DNA of 64,000 nucleotides from Anaeromassilibacillus sp001305115. Its GTDB lineage: Bacteria > Bacillota > Clostridia > Oscillospirales > Acutalibacteraceae. A program made the position numbers and the translations under genes. Location of the stretch: positions 992,001-1,056,000 of the forward strand of contig AP031437.1 of the NCBI GenBank assembly GCA_042854365.1, in the 5' to 3' direction. Shown piece by piece: positions 26,629 to 34,094 of the stretch. Within the stretch, counting starts at the first letter, position 1. Every line of letters starts with the position of its first letter. Below the pieces are notes generated by a model, which did no database searches, had not been told where the DNA came from, and saw nothing but the letters and a program-made list of their open reading frames with translations.

Positions 26629-26645
26629 GGCCAGGTGGCCTGGCC
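26629..26645 (-). promoter_or_regulatory. short G/C-rich dyad in the ABC-F leader
   Basis: GGCCAGG and CCTGGCC pair around 3 nt just upstream of the ABC-F ribosome site. ABC-F genes of the resistance type are often attenuated by leader structures, but here no leader peptide is evident, so this is only a possible control element. Confidence 0.3.
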
Positions 26646-26652
26646 ATAAAAA

Positions 26653-26678
26653 TAGGGAACGCCAATGGGCGTTCCCTA
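26653..26678 (-). terminator. terminator of the helical-protein gene (minus strand)
   Basis: Stem 26653-26663 with 26668-26678 (11 bp, 4-nt loop). On the minus strand it is followed by ATTTTTAT, so it ends transcription of the gene at 26706-27143. Confidence 0.8.
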
Positions 26679-26705
26679 CCATTATAAAGAATTCAAAGCG
26701 TGAAA

Positions 26706-27143
26706 TCAAGATAGATGCTGCTTTAATACTTCAATCGATTTCTGCTGTCCACGAATAAATTCTTCTGCAAGTTTTTTTGCGCCGGCATCGGCTTCATCGA
26801 GCTGATTGAGTTTTTTGGTCATATCTACAATTCCCATAGTTGTCCCATTGATCATCATTTCAGCAATATGAGTTGGAGAGGAATCCATAAGCGTATTCAT
26901 TTGAACGGAACCCCAGAGCATCGCTTTTTTCATGGCGGATTCGGGGTCCGGGGTTTCTCCGGCCTCTGCCAGCATACGTTCTGTTTTGACCGCAAGGCCT
27001 TTGTAAGTCTGACGCTGCCGTTCAATCTCTTCGCGAAGGCCTTCGTCCTTTACTTTGGGAGTGACCAGATTGGCCGCCTCGATCCCCATATGAGAAGCCT
27101 GATATAACTCTTTTAAAAGTTGAACATTTTGATTTTGTACCAT
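26706..27143 (-). CDS. uncharacterised helical protein, possibly ferritin-like
   Basis: A 145-residue soluble protein that I do not recognise by name. It is almost entirely helical by composition: an N-terminal helix LLKELYQASHMGIEAANLVTP, a second EEIERQRQTYKGLAVKTERML, then MKKAMLWGSVQMNTLMD, and a C-terminal pair ending AKKLAEEFIRGQQKSIEVLKQHL. Spaced Glu, His and Tyr residues suggest the ferritin-like four-helix fold, but I cannot identify a convincing pair of metal motifs. GGCGG lies ahead of the ATG. It forms a single-gene unit with its own terminator. Confidence 0.7.
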   Translation of the reverse strand: MVQNQNVQLLKELYQASHMGIEAANLVTPKVKDEGLREEIERQRQTYKGLAVKTERMLAEAGETPDPESAMKKAMLWGSVQMNTLMDSSPTHIAEMMINGTTMGIVDMTKKLNQLDEADAGAKKLAEEFIRGQQKSIEVLKQHLS

Positions 27144-27217
27144 CGTTTTATGCCGCCTTTCTTTTTTTCATTAGTATGTGCGGACTTCTATACGATTAAC
27201 CTGGCTTTTTTGAAGGA

Positions 27218-27230
27218 CGAATGGTATAAT
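27218..27230 (+). promoter_or_regulatory. possible extended -10 promoter
   Basis: TGGTATAAT at 27222-27230 is a TG-extended -10 box without a good -35. It lies 172 bp ahead of the sugar-isomerase-like gene at 27403 and could start its transcript. The 259-bp gap 27144-27402 contains nothing else I can support. Confidence 0.3.
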
Positions 27231-27402
27231 AAACATCGCAGTGTAAGCATAGGCTGACAAAATATGAACGGGTATTTTTAGTTGACCAATCCTTTAAGGA
27301 ATCAAAATTAGATGAAAAATTACTTTATATTTTCGAAGGATACAGTAGTTTCTTGTAAAGTATGGCTCATAGTTAGCAGTAGGAAGATGAGGTGTATCAA
27401 TC

Positions 27403-28185
27403 ATGCGAATGGGAATTTCCACGGCCTGTTTATATCCGTTGGAATTGGAACGTTCCTTTCAGACATTGCTTTCAATGGATTTCCGGTTGTTTGAAGTGTT
27501 TTTAAATACCTTTTCAGAGTTTACGCCAAATTATCTGCGTGAATTGCGAACAATGGCAGATGTTTATGGGGCAGAGATCAAGTCGGTACATCCGTTTACA
27601 TCTGGTTATGAAGGCTTTTTGTTATTTTCCGAATATGAACGGCGTTTTCAGGATAGTTTGGAGTTTTATAAGCATTATTTTGAAGCAGCAAACCACTTGG
27701 GGGCATCCATCGTTGTGCTACATGGCCAGCGGGACTATGCCAGCGCCAACATTTCGGAATCGACCTATTTTGAGCGATATGCAGCCCTTTTCGAACTGGG
27801 GCAGAGCTATGGTATCACAGTAGCGCAGGAGAATGTCAATAAATTCCGCAGTGAGTCGCCAGGATTTATCCGCCGGATGCGCGACTATCTTGGAGAGGAA
27901 TGTGCCTTTGTCATCGATTTGAAACAGGCTGTGCGGGCAGGGCAAGACCCTTTCACGATGTGTGAAGCCATGGGAGAACGGATCATCCATGTGCACATCA
28001 ACGACAACGCACCCGGCTATGACTGTTTGCTTCCCGGACGGGGGACGGTTGATTTCCAGCGGTTTCGCAATCTATTGCTGGAGTTTCATTACCAAGGCGA
28101 TCTGATTATCGAGGTTTATCGGAAAAACTTTTCAAACCTTACAGAGTTACAGGAAGCGAGAGAGATTGTCCAACAGCTGACATGA
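27403..28185 (+). CDS. sugar phosphate isomerase/epimerase-like TIM barrel protein
   Basis: Member of the AP endonuclease family 2 / xylose isomerase-like TIM barrel group, 260 residues; the substrate is unknown. Metal-binding strand ends are visible: IVVLHGQRDY (His), VAQENVNKF (Glu near 147), FVIDLKQAVRAG (Asp), IIHVHINDN (His pair) and LIIEVYRKNF (Glu near 242). The start is ATG 27403 after GATGAGGTG. It stands alone between a minus-strand gene and nrdR. Confidence 0.82.
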   Translation: MRMGISTACLYPLELERSFQTLLSMDFRLFEVFLNTFSEFTPNYLRELRTMADVYGAEIKSVHPFTSGYEGFLLFSEYERRFQDSLEFYKHYFEAANHLGASIVVLHGQRDYASANISESTYFERYAALFELGQSYGITVAQENVNKFRSESPGFIRRMRDYLGEECAFVIDLKQAVRAGQDPFTMCEAMGERIIHVHINDNAPGYDCLLPGRGTVDFQRFRNLLLEFHYQGDLIIEVYRKNFSNLTELQEAREIVQQLT

Positions 28186-28217
28186 AGGAAAAATACACCA
28201 TATTCATATAAAACGGC

Positions 28218-28247
28218 TTGCATTTTTTCTTACAAATATGCTACAAT
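28218..28247 (+). promoter_or_regulatory. promoter of nrdR
   Basis: -35 TTGCAT at 28218-28223 and -10 TACAAT at 28242-28247 with an 18-bp spacer, 43 bp ahead of the GTG start. Confidence 0.55.
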
Positions 28248-28289
28248 TTGATAAAACCATACAAAATTTGTTGTGGAGGGGTTATAGCT

Positions 28290-28754
28290 GTGAAATGTCC
28301 GTATTGTGGTTATGATGAAAGTAAAGTGATCGATTCTCGCCCTACGGACGAAGGAGAACGCATTCGGCGGCGTAGGGAATGCTTAAAATGTGGCAAACGT
28401 TTTACGACCTATGAGGTGATTGAAACGGTTCCCATCATTGTGATTAAAAAGGATAAATCCCGTGAAAGTTTTGACCGCAATAAATTGTTGAATGGTCTTC
28501 TACGTGCTTGTGAGAAACGACCGGTTTCCATCGATACTTTGGAACGGCTGGTGGATGAGATCGAGGGGAGTTTACAAAATTCATTGGATCGAGAGGTTCC
28601 ATCCAGCTTGATTGGAAAATATGCGATGGAAAAGCTAAAAAATATTGATGAAGTAGCTTATGTACGCTTTGCTTCTGTGTACCGGGAATTTAAAGATATT
28701 GCAACATTCAAGGAAGAACTGGATCGCATGTTAAAAGCGCGTAGAGCACCATGA
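28290..28754 (+). CDS. nrdR: transcriptional repressor NrdR
   Basis: Regulator of ribonucleotide reductase genes that senses ATP/dATP. I start at GTG 28290, 6 nt after GGAGGGG, giving VKCPYCGYDESKVIDSRP, the invariant NrdR N-terminus, and 154 residues. The zinc ribbon uses two CxxC pairs (CPYC and CLKC), followed by the RRRRECLKCGKRFTTYE signature. The ATP-cone covers about 48-140 with VIKKDKSRESFDRNKLLNGL. No reductase gene is in the window. Confidence 0.96.
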   Translation: MKCPYCGYDESKVIDSRPTDEGERIRRRRECLKCGKRFTTYEVIETVPIIVIKKDKSRESFDRNKLLNGLLRACEKRPVSIDTLERLVDEIEGSLQNSLDREVPSSLIGKYAMEKLKNIDEVAYVRFASVYREFKDIATFKEELDRMLKARRAP

Positions 28755-28887
28755 AAAATCAAAAAGGATGGCGCTTTTCGGTAGCTACTCATGACAAGTA
28801 TCAACAAACGGATAAAAGGGTAGCAGCCATACAGAGTGCAAAGAAAGACGGGTAAGAAGTAATTGCTTTTTGCCTGCCTTTTCTTTC

Positions 28888-28998
28888 CTGTTACGCAATA
28901 GAAGCCGATTTTTAAGGGCAGACAAAAAACTTACTCTGTTATTTTAACGTTCTGAATCCCCCATAAATCAAAGGAAAATCAATCTCTACTGCGTAACA
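28888..28998. repeat. MITE-like 111-bp inverted-repeat element
   Basis: Terminal inverted repeats 28888-28901 (TGTTACGCAATAGA) and 28985-28998 match at 13 of 14 positions, and weaker similarity extends inward to about 24 bp (ending GATTTT). The interior is A+T-rich and non-coding. The size and ends fit a miniature inverted-repeat transposable element. No convincing target duplication is seen. The rest of 28755-29126 is non-coding apart from the terminator below. Confidence 0.5.
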
Positions 28999-29071
28999 AT
29001 CCCATAATAAATTGAGGGCGAAAGCAGTTTACTGATTTCGTCCTCTTGACATCCCAAAAGCAAAGACACAA

Positions 29072-29107
29072 AAGCTGTCAAGGGTATGAGTTTACCCTTG
29101 ATAGCTT
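29072..29107. terminator. strong hairpin beside the ORF8-like gene
   Basis: A 15-bp stem (29072-29086 with 29093-29107, one wobble) with a 6-nt loop. On the plus strand it is followed by TTTCTGTTTTT, and on the minus strand by TTTTGTGTC. It lies just beyond the ORF8-like gene (minus) and probably ends that transcript, while also blocking read-through from nrdR. Confidence 0.8.
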
Positions 29108-29126
29108 TTTCTGTTTTTGCTACCTC

Positions 29127-29333
29127 CTATCGGTTGAAGCGAAACTTCAATAAGGTTTCAACCGGTTTAACCTTTAACCTGTTCTGTATATCATCGTTGA
29201 TATGATGCCCTTGATAGGTTGACAGATATTTGATACGTTTGGCATAGCGCTGCAATACTGCGTCTACCTCTTCCCCTTCTCCGTCAAGGGCTTTTTCGAT
29301 TACCTCAAAGGGTATCAGCTTCTTATTCCTCAT
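29127..29333 (-). CDS. helix-turn-helix small protein, Tn916 ORF8-like
   Basis: A 68-residue intact protein resembling the ORF8-type regulators of Tn916-like integrative conjugative elements: MRNKKLIPFEVIEKALDGE at the start, YAKRIKYLSTYQG in the middle, and a C-terminal NRLKVKPVETLLKFRF. In such elements it follows the ORF7-type sigma gene, and here its ATG overlaps the end of a degenerate sigma-like reading frame. No integrase or excisionase gene lies downstream, so it is probably stranded in an element remnant. Confidence 0.75.
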   Translation of the reverse strand: MRNKKLIPFEVIEKALDGEGEEVDAVLQRYAKRIKYLSTYQGHHINDDIQNRLKVKPVETLLKFRFNR

Positions 29334-29715
29334 GCTCGGTTTTCTCCTATTCCTTTCTTAGCCATTTTGATACCACCAACTTCTAGTAATTTGCTGTGCT
29401 TCTGTTGTGCCCATGCATGTTCCCAACTTTTTCGTCCGTATAGCCAAGAAAAAAGTAGGACAATGTGTCTTTGCACCGGAAATCTGCATAATGTGTTTGC
29501 TAATCTTCTGCTTACCGTCATAACTTCTTGTCCTTGCACGACAAAGGCGGTCAGTTTATCGCACGATTAAAGTAGTTGTCTGTTGTAAAAGGTTTAAAAG
29601 GTGTTTCAGACATTAGATAATCAAAAGATACTTCCTGCTTCTGCTTCCGTCCAAAATCCCGATATGCGCTAAATGCCGCTTTGCAGAGAACGACTTTACA
29701 AAAGGCGGGAAACAT
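29323..29715 (-). pseudogene. degenerate sigma-factor-like gene (Tn916 ORF7 type)
   Basis: Reading the minus strand from ATG 29715 gives AFCKVVLCKAAFSAYRDF, then SFDYLMSETPF and TTDNYF, ending at a stop after RAIN. A frame change continues as DKLTAFVVQGQEVMTVSRRL and FPVQRHIVLL. A second frame change gives YFFLGYTDEKVG, RSTANY, an in-frame stop, KLVVSKWLRKE, a second stop and EKTEHEE. Together this spells a sigma-70-like ORF7 regulator with two frameshifts and two stops. Its final codons overlap the ORF8-like start by 11 nt, as in intact elements. It is clearly inactive. Confidence 0.7.
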
Positions 29716-29730
29716 ATTCTCGATCGCTCC

Positions 29731-30168
29731 TTATATTCTGCGGAATGGTTCATTTTCGCCTTTTCTTCTCAGTAGGGAGGTAAGGAAGTGTTGCCCCCGA
29801 AAAAATAAACATAGGGAAATACACAATACAGGCAATTCCACTTGCATTTTTTGTGTTTTTAGCAATTCCCCAAACGAATAGACCGATTTTTTAACATCAT
29901 AAAGAAAATTGTTGTTGGGAAAAGGGCTTCCTGCGATTCGATATTTTGAGGAGCCATCTTGCGCGAAGTATGTTGAAGCCCACCCGTCAGAACCCATCTT
30001 GAACAAATGATATGCAAAGATACAAGCAAGAAAATCCGCGCTGTGATAAAGGCAAAAGGGGAACTGGGGGAACACCTCTGCACCAATTCGTCCTAGGTCG
30101 TAAATTTTTGTAGTGTTTTTCATGGTTTTCTCAATTCCAGTTTTGATGCTGTTTATAAGTGAAATCAA
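29731..30168 (-). CDS. hypothetical protein, doubtful
   Basis: Open frame of 145 codons, or about 130 from an internal ATG (MKNTTKIYDLGRIGAEVF). No family is recognised. It has a hydrophobic stretch (VELPVLCISLCLFF) and a polar middle (MGSDGWASTYFAQDGSSKYR). There is no good ribosome binding site, and it lies upstream of the sigma pseudogene within the probable element remnant, so it may be a decayed or non-coding frame. I keep it because it is the only sizeable frame in 29716-30298. Confidence 0.3.
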   Translation of the reverse strand: MISLINSIKTGIEKTMKNTTKIYDLGRIGAEVFPQFPFCLYHSADFLACIFAYHLFKMGSDGWASTYFAQDGSSKYRIAGSPFPNNNFLYDVKKSVYSFGELLKTQKMQVELPVLCISLCLFFRGQHFLTSLLRRKGENEPFRRI

Positions 30169-30227
30169 TGCATAAATATATAAAAATAGAATGCATTATC
30201 GGTGATATTTATAAATATCAGAAAAAA

Positions 30228-30262
30228 GACTGTCTTGCTGATAAATATACAGCAGGACAGTC
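30228..30262 (-). terminator. terminator of the DUF421-DUF4363 operon
   Basis: A 13-bp stem (30228-30240 with 30250-30262, one wobble) and 9-nt loop. On the minus strand a run of six T follows. Confidence 0.8.
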
Positions 30263-30298
30263 CTTTTTAGGATAGGATGAAAAAGAAAGGAGGAAAAA

Positions 30299-30679
30299 CT
30301 ACAAAATATTCTCTAAAATAGGCATTTCGGCCTCTCTCAAGCTGGCAATTTGTGCGGCAGTACGAGCACACTCGGAACTGAACGCATCCACGGCTCCATG
30401 TTGTAACAGTGGGGATAAAGATGCAAGGGATAGATCGATTTCTTCTAAACGTGTGTGCTGAATATATGTGGACAGAATCCGATGGAATTTCTTCCAATGG
30501 GTTTGTGCTTCATTACTCAACTCTTGCGCGCGGACAAGATTGCCTTCCTCTGCGGCGGTATAAGCTTCCTGTAACGTGTGATTCAATTCATCCGATAGGC
30601 TCATGGTTGTGCTCAATCCCCAGGTACAGAGGGCAAGCAGAATCACTAATATAATTGCTGCGGCCCAGAGCCGTCTCAT
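30299..30679 (-). CDS. DUF4363 family protein
   Basis: A 126-residue protein with an N-terminal signal/anchor helix (about 4-24, WAAAIILVILLALCTWGL) and an extracytoplasmic helical domain: AYTAAEEGNLVRAQELS, THWKKFHRILSTYIQH, and a C-terminal end EAEMPILENIL, the pattern of DUF4363. Function is unknown. I start at ATG 30679 (the frame is open further up inside the neighbour), which overlaps the DUF421 gene stop by 4 nt. Pairing with a DUF421 protein is common in Clostridia and suggests a shared membrane role. Confidence 0.85.
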   Translation of the reverse strand: MRRLWAAAIILVILLALCTWGLSTTMSLSDELNHTLQEAYTAAEEGNLVRAQELSNEAQTHWKKFHRILSTYIQHTRLEEIDLSLASLSPLLQHGAVDAFSSECARTAAQIASLREAEMPILENIL

Positions 30680-31359
30680 GATACCGCCTCCTTTTCTTTC
30701 GGAATGATATTGTAATCTCCTTTTGTGTTGGCTGTCATGATGAACACATCTTCCAGCTTGATATTCTTGGCGTGAAGAATACCAAGAATCCATTCGGAAC
30801 TTTTATTACAGAGTTTGGTCGCAAATTCAGAGATAACTCCATCGCTGATCACTACGGTTTCAATCCCCGTATTTGGGAGGGCGACTCCCATCATGCCGGC
30901 GGTTGGAGTCTCCTTGTCCGGCTTTTTGATTACACTAAGCTTGCCGTTCGTTTCGATGATGGCATAAGCAACATCCTCCAAGCTGAAAACACTTTTTTGA
31001 CGAAGCTGCTCGCCTAAATCTTCCGTAGACATACGCAGGCGTTTCATCTCTGATTGAATCAACCGTCCATCGCTAATAACAACAATCGGCCTTCCACAGA
31101 CCAAGCGACGGAATTTTGGAATCTTAAGCATGAGAACAGAGACGGCAATTTCACACATCACCAACACTGCAATGGGGATAAAACCACTCACCAATGGTTG
31201 TCCGGTATCCTGCATAGGAATTGCCGCAATGTCGGAGATCAGGAGGGTTACCACCAGCTCGCTGGTCTGTAGTTCACTGATCTGGCGTTTGCCCATAAGC
31301 CTCACTGCTATAATAATCACTATGTATAGCAGCAGGGTACGAATAAGAGAAATAATCAT
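30676..31359 (-). CDS. DUF421/YetF-type membrane protein
   Basis: A 227-residue protein from ATG 31359 (alternative in-frame starts lie up to 25 codons upstream). Three N-terminal membrane helices (about 3-20, 33-50 and 58-78) carry the family motif VRLMGKRQISELQTSELVVTLLISD. Then comes the cytoplasmic YetF domain with GRPIVVISDGRLIQ, LRMSTEDLGEQLRQKSVFSLEDVAYAIIE and GKLSVIKKP. DUF421 proteins of spore formers are linked to the spore inner membrane, and this gene is divergent from a ger operon, so a spore role is inferred. Confidence 0.88.
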   Translation of the reverse strand: MIISLIRTLLLYIVIIIAVRLMGKRQISELQTSELVVTLLISDIAAIPMQDTGQPLVSGFIPIAVLVMCEIAVSVLMLKIPKFRRLVCGRPIVVISDGRLIQSEMKRLRMSTEDLGEQLRQKSVFSLEDVAYAIIETNGKLSVIKKPDKETPTAGMMGVALPNTGIETVVISDGVISEFATKLCNKSSEWILGILHAKNIKLEDVFIMTANTKGDYNIIPKEKEAVS

Positions 31360-31503
31360 TGCAATGCCACCATTCTCTCGAAGTTTTGTTTCCATATTCA
31401 GTATGGACTGATTCAAACGATTTATGCGAAGCATTTGGCCAAAGGATTCTCATGCATAAATAGAAGCAAGTTTGGCAAAGTTAACCGTGATGAGGTGATT
31501 GCG

Positions 31504-32979
31504 ATGATGACAGCTTCTCTAAAAGAAAACTTATCCTATTTTAATCAGCAGTTTGATGGAAGCGCTGACTTTATTGTGCGCCAATTTCAAATCACCGGAA
31601 CAGATGCGGCTCTTCTTACCTTGGAAGGGATGGTTAATAAGCAGGTGATTGTACAAGGAATCATGAATCCAATCATGCATGCAACCATACTGGACCAAGA
31701 CCCGGTCAAAAAATTTGAGTACATTCGTGACAATACATTGGCGACAGTGGATCAGGCAGAGGTGGACACATACGACGCTGCGATGCAGAAATTGATGAAT
31801 GGTTTCGCTCTGCTTGCAATCGACGGATGTATCCGTATGATGGCTTTTAGTGTACAGGGTTTTTCCTTCCGAGGGATCTCCGAACCACAGAACGAAGTGA
31901 CGCAACGTGGATCACGGGAGGGATTTGTAGAACCGTTTTTGATCAATATGTCCATGATCCGCAGGAGAATGCACACCCCAAAACTCAAATTTGAGATATT
32001 TACGGTGGGAAAAGAAAGCAAAACCAATATCTGTCTGTGCTATCTGCGGGATTCAGTGTCTCCAGGAGTTCTTAGCAAGGTACGAAAGCGATTAAACGAT
32101 CTACAGATCGATACGGTGTTGGCTGCGGGGTATATTTCTCCACAGCTGGTACGGCGAAACAGCCATTTTATTTTCAGCGGAGTCGGACTGTCGGAGCGGC
32201 CGGACACAGTATGCGGAAAGATCAATGAGGGCCGAGTGGCGGTTATTATCGATGGAACTCCCAATGTTCTAATCGTTCCACATCTGTTCATCGAAAATTT
32301 TCAGAGCTTTGATGACTATGCGTTCCGTCCTTTTTACGCCACATTTACTCGTTGGCTAAAGTTTTTTTCATTCTTTTTGGCGGTATTTTTACCGGGATTT
32401 TATGTTTCCGCAACAACGTTCCACCCAGAATTGCTTCCAGAAGCGTTGATGCTCAAGATCGCGCAGTCCGAAGCAACAACCCCTTTCCCTGTGATGTTGG
32501 AAGCGATTGTAATCCATTTTCTCTATGAGATTATGCGTGAAGCTGGTTTACGTGTACCGCAACCGCTCAGCAATGCAGTAAGTATTGTTGGCGCACTGGT
32601 CATCGGGGAAACGGCGGTGACCTCCGGCCTAGTAGGGGCTCCTACCTTGATGGTGATTGCATTGACGGCTACAGCATCCTACGTAACGCCCAACCTCTAC
32701 GGACCGGTTACGATTATGCGTTTCATATTCATTATAGTAGGCGGTACCCTGGGCTTCTGGGGATTGGCGTTGTGTCTGATGGTATTGTTGGTCAACATTT
32801 GTGCGGAGATGGTCTATCGGATTCCATACAGCGCTCCGATCTCACCTTTCCATCTTCGCAGTATGCGCGACGTCCTTATCCGCGCAAGCTGGCGTGTTCT
32901 TGCCAGGGATGTTGAAATGGTACAAAACATGCCCGGTTCCGAAATTAAAAATTCAGATCAAAAAGGGAAGCAACTATGA
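31504..32979 (+). CDS. gerKA: spore germination protein, GerA family (A subunit)
   Basis: A subunit of a germinant receptor in the inner spore membrane. I start at ATG 31504, 6 nt after GAGGTG (31492-31497), giving 491 residues; the frame is open to a TTG at 31435. The N-terminal cytoplasmic domain (about 1-275) contains VINxxx-like segments such as VAVIIDGTPNVLIVPHLFIENFQS. Membrane helices then span about 285-440, with PGFYVSATTFHPELLP and EAGLRVPQPLSNAVSIVGALVIG. The symbol indicates family only; the gerA, gerB and gerK subtypes cannot be separated by sight. It is the first gene of a gerABC-type operon. Confidence 0.92.
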   Translation: MMTASLKENLSYFNQQFDGSADFIVRQFQITGTDAALLTLEGMVNKQVIVQGIMNPIMHATILDQDPVKKFEYIRDNTLATVDQAEVDTYDAAMQKLMNGFALLAIDGCIRMMAFSVQGFSFRGISEPQNEVTQRGSREGFVEPFLINMSMIRRRMHTPKLKFEIFTVGKESKTNICLCYLRDSVSPGVLSKVRKRLNDLQIDTVLAAGYISPQLVRRNSHFIFSGVGLSERPDTVCGKINEGRVAVIIDGTPNVLIVPHLFIENFQSFDDYAFRPFYATFTRWLKFFSFFLAVFLPGFYVSATTFHPELLPEALMLKIAQSEATTPFPVMLEAIVIHFLYEIMREAGLRVPQPLSNAVSIVGALVIGETAVTSGLVGAPTLMVIALTATASYVTPNLYGPVTIMRFIFIIVGGTLGFWGLALCLMVLLVNICAEMVYRIPYSAPISPFHLRSMRDVLIRASWRVLARDVEMVQNMPGSEIKNSDQKGKQL

Positions 32980-34094
32980 CGCAGAAACGATATTGTATCA
33001 GTGCAGGACAGCTCTTTGCCATCTTATTTGTCAATCGAAGTGTAATTATGCTTACGCATAACACTTTGTTAGGTGGTGGAGAGAATATGATGGATAATAT
33101 TCTTTCCGCCCTGTTGGCGTTAGGACTGAATTTTGTCCTGATTCTTCCGCTTTATTTTTTGCATCGCCGGAATCCACAGGAAAACATTTTGGACAGCGGA
33201 GAACGGCTGGTAGGAAAGCCGGGATTAATTCTGCTGGCCGTATTTTACGGGCTATACTTCATGGCGATCGACAGCTATTATCTCTCCTTTTTCCAGATTT
33301 TTTTAAACAATATCATGGAACCGCTGATGCCGGTTTGGTTAATCGCCTTGACGTTTATCGCAGTAGTGTGCTATGCGGCATATCAAGGGATTGAAGCCGT
33401 AGCGCGCACCGCGGGTTTTGCATTGGCAATTATCGTTATCGGGATGGTATGGATCGGCGTGGCCTTACTGCCCAAAATTCAGATGATTAACTATGATCCC
33501 TTTCTATATAATGGCCCTAAGCAGACGATCGTTGGAACAACACTCTTTCTGGCACGCAGCACAGGATTTACCACGATGGCCCTGTTGCTTCCGCGGGTGA
33601 ATGGAAAGAAAAAATTAAAGTTTTGCATTTGGAATGTTAGCATCTATGGTTTGATGATTTTCCTACTGTTGGGAATGATTGGCGTAGGGGGAAGTTACCT
33701 GAAGAACCAGTTGTTCCCGGTCTATACAGCCGCCTCTCTGGCGGATGCAGGTGTATTAGAGCGTCTGGATGTGGTATTTATCACTATCTGGGTTGCAGGG
33801 CTTTTTATCCAGATGTCTACAGATGCCTATCTGTTTATGGCATGCTTGCGAAAAGTAGCCAATAAGAAAGTTAGCCGGATTGCTTTGCCTATAGCTGCTT
33901 CACTGGTAGCAATTCTTTCAATAACTGTGACACGATCGTTGCCGTTACAAAAAATCTTTTATGGGGTTCCTCTTCTGTTTACAATCACGGTTACAGCAGC
34001 GGTTGGGATACCATTGGTTCTATTACTGATTGATTTGGTACGGAAAAAGAAAAGAATTCCTGCAAAAACGCAGGAAGGGGAGGGAGAAGCGTGA
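32976..34094 (+). CDS. gerKB: spore germination protein, GerB family permease (B subunit)
   Basis: Transporter-like B subunit of the germinant receptor, related to amino acid permeases and thought to bind the germinant. The 372-residue protein has about ten membrane helices, starting with ISAGQLFAILFVNRSVIMLTH and including LLAVFYGLYFMAIDSYYLSFF, LARSTGFTTMALLLPRVNG and LFTITVTAAVGIPLVLLLIDL. It overlaps the A-subunit gene by 4 nt (ATGA). Confidence 0.92.
   Translation: MTQKRYCISAGQLFAILFVNRSVIMLTHNTLLGGGENMMDNILSALLALGLNFVLILPLYFLHRRNPQENILDSGERLVGKPGLILLAVFYGLYFMAIDSYYLSFFQIFLNNIMEPLMPVWLIALTFIAVVCYAAYQGIEAVARTAGFALAIIVIGMVWIGVALLPKIQMINYDPFLYNGPKQTIVGTTLFLARSTGFTTMALLLPRVNGKKKLKFCIWNVSIYGLMIFLLLGMIGVGGSYLKNQLFPVYTAASLADAGVLERLDVVFITIWVAGLFIQMSTDAYLFMACLRKVANKKVSRIALPIAASLVAILSITVTRSLPLQKIFYGVPLLFTITVTAAVGIPLVLLLIDLVRKKKRIPAKTQEGEGEA

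Noticed and set aside
28751..28855. 34-codon frame overlapping the nrdR stop (ATGA)
   Set aside because: The overlap is suggestive, but the peptide is short and polar, resembles nothing and has no conserved feature I can see.
29330..29539. 69-codon minus-strand frame as an independent gene
   Set aside because: It is the middle segment of the frameshifted sigma-like pseudogene and runs out of frame at its end.
31440..31503. Possible sigma-G promoter ahead of gerA
   Set aside because: A GCATA-like -35 is present, but the -10 at the right spacing has at least two mismatches to the consensus.
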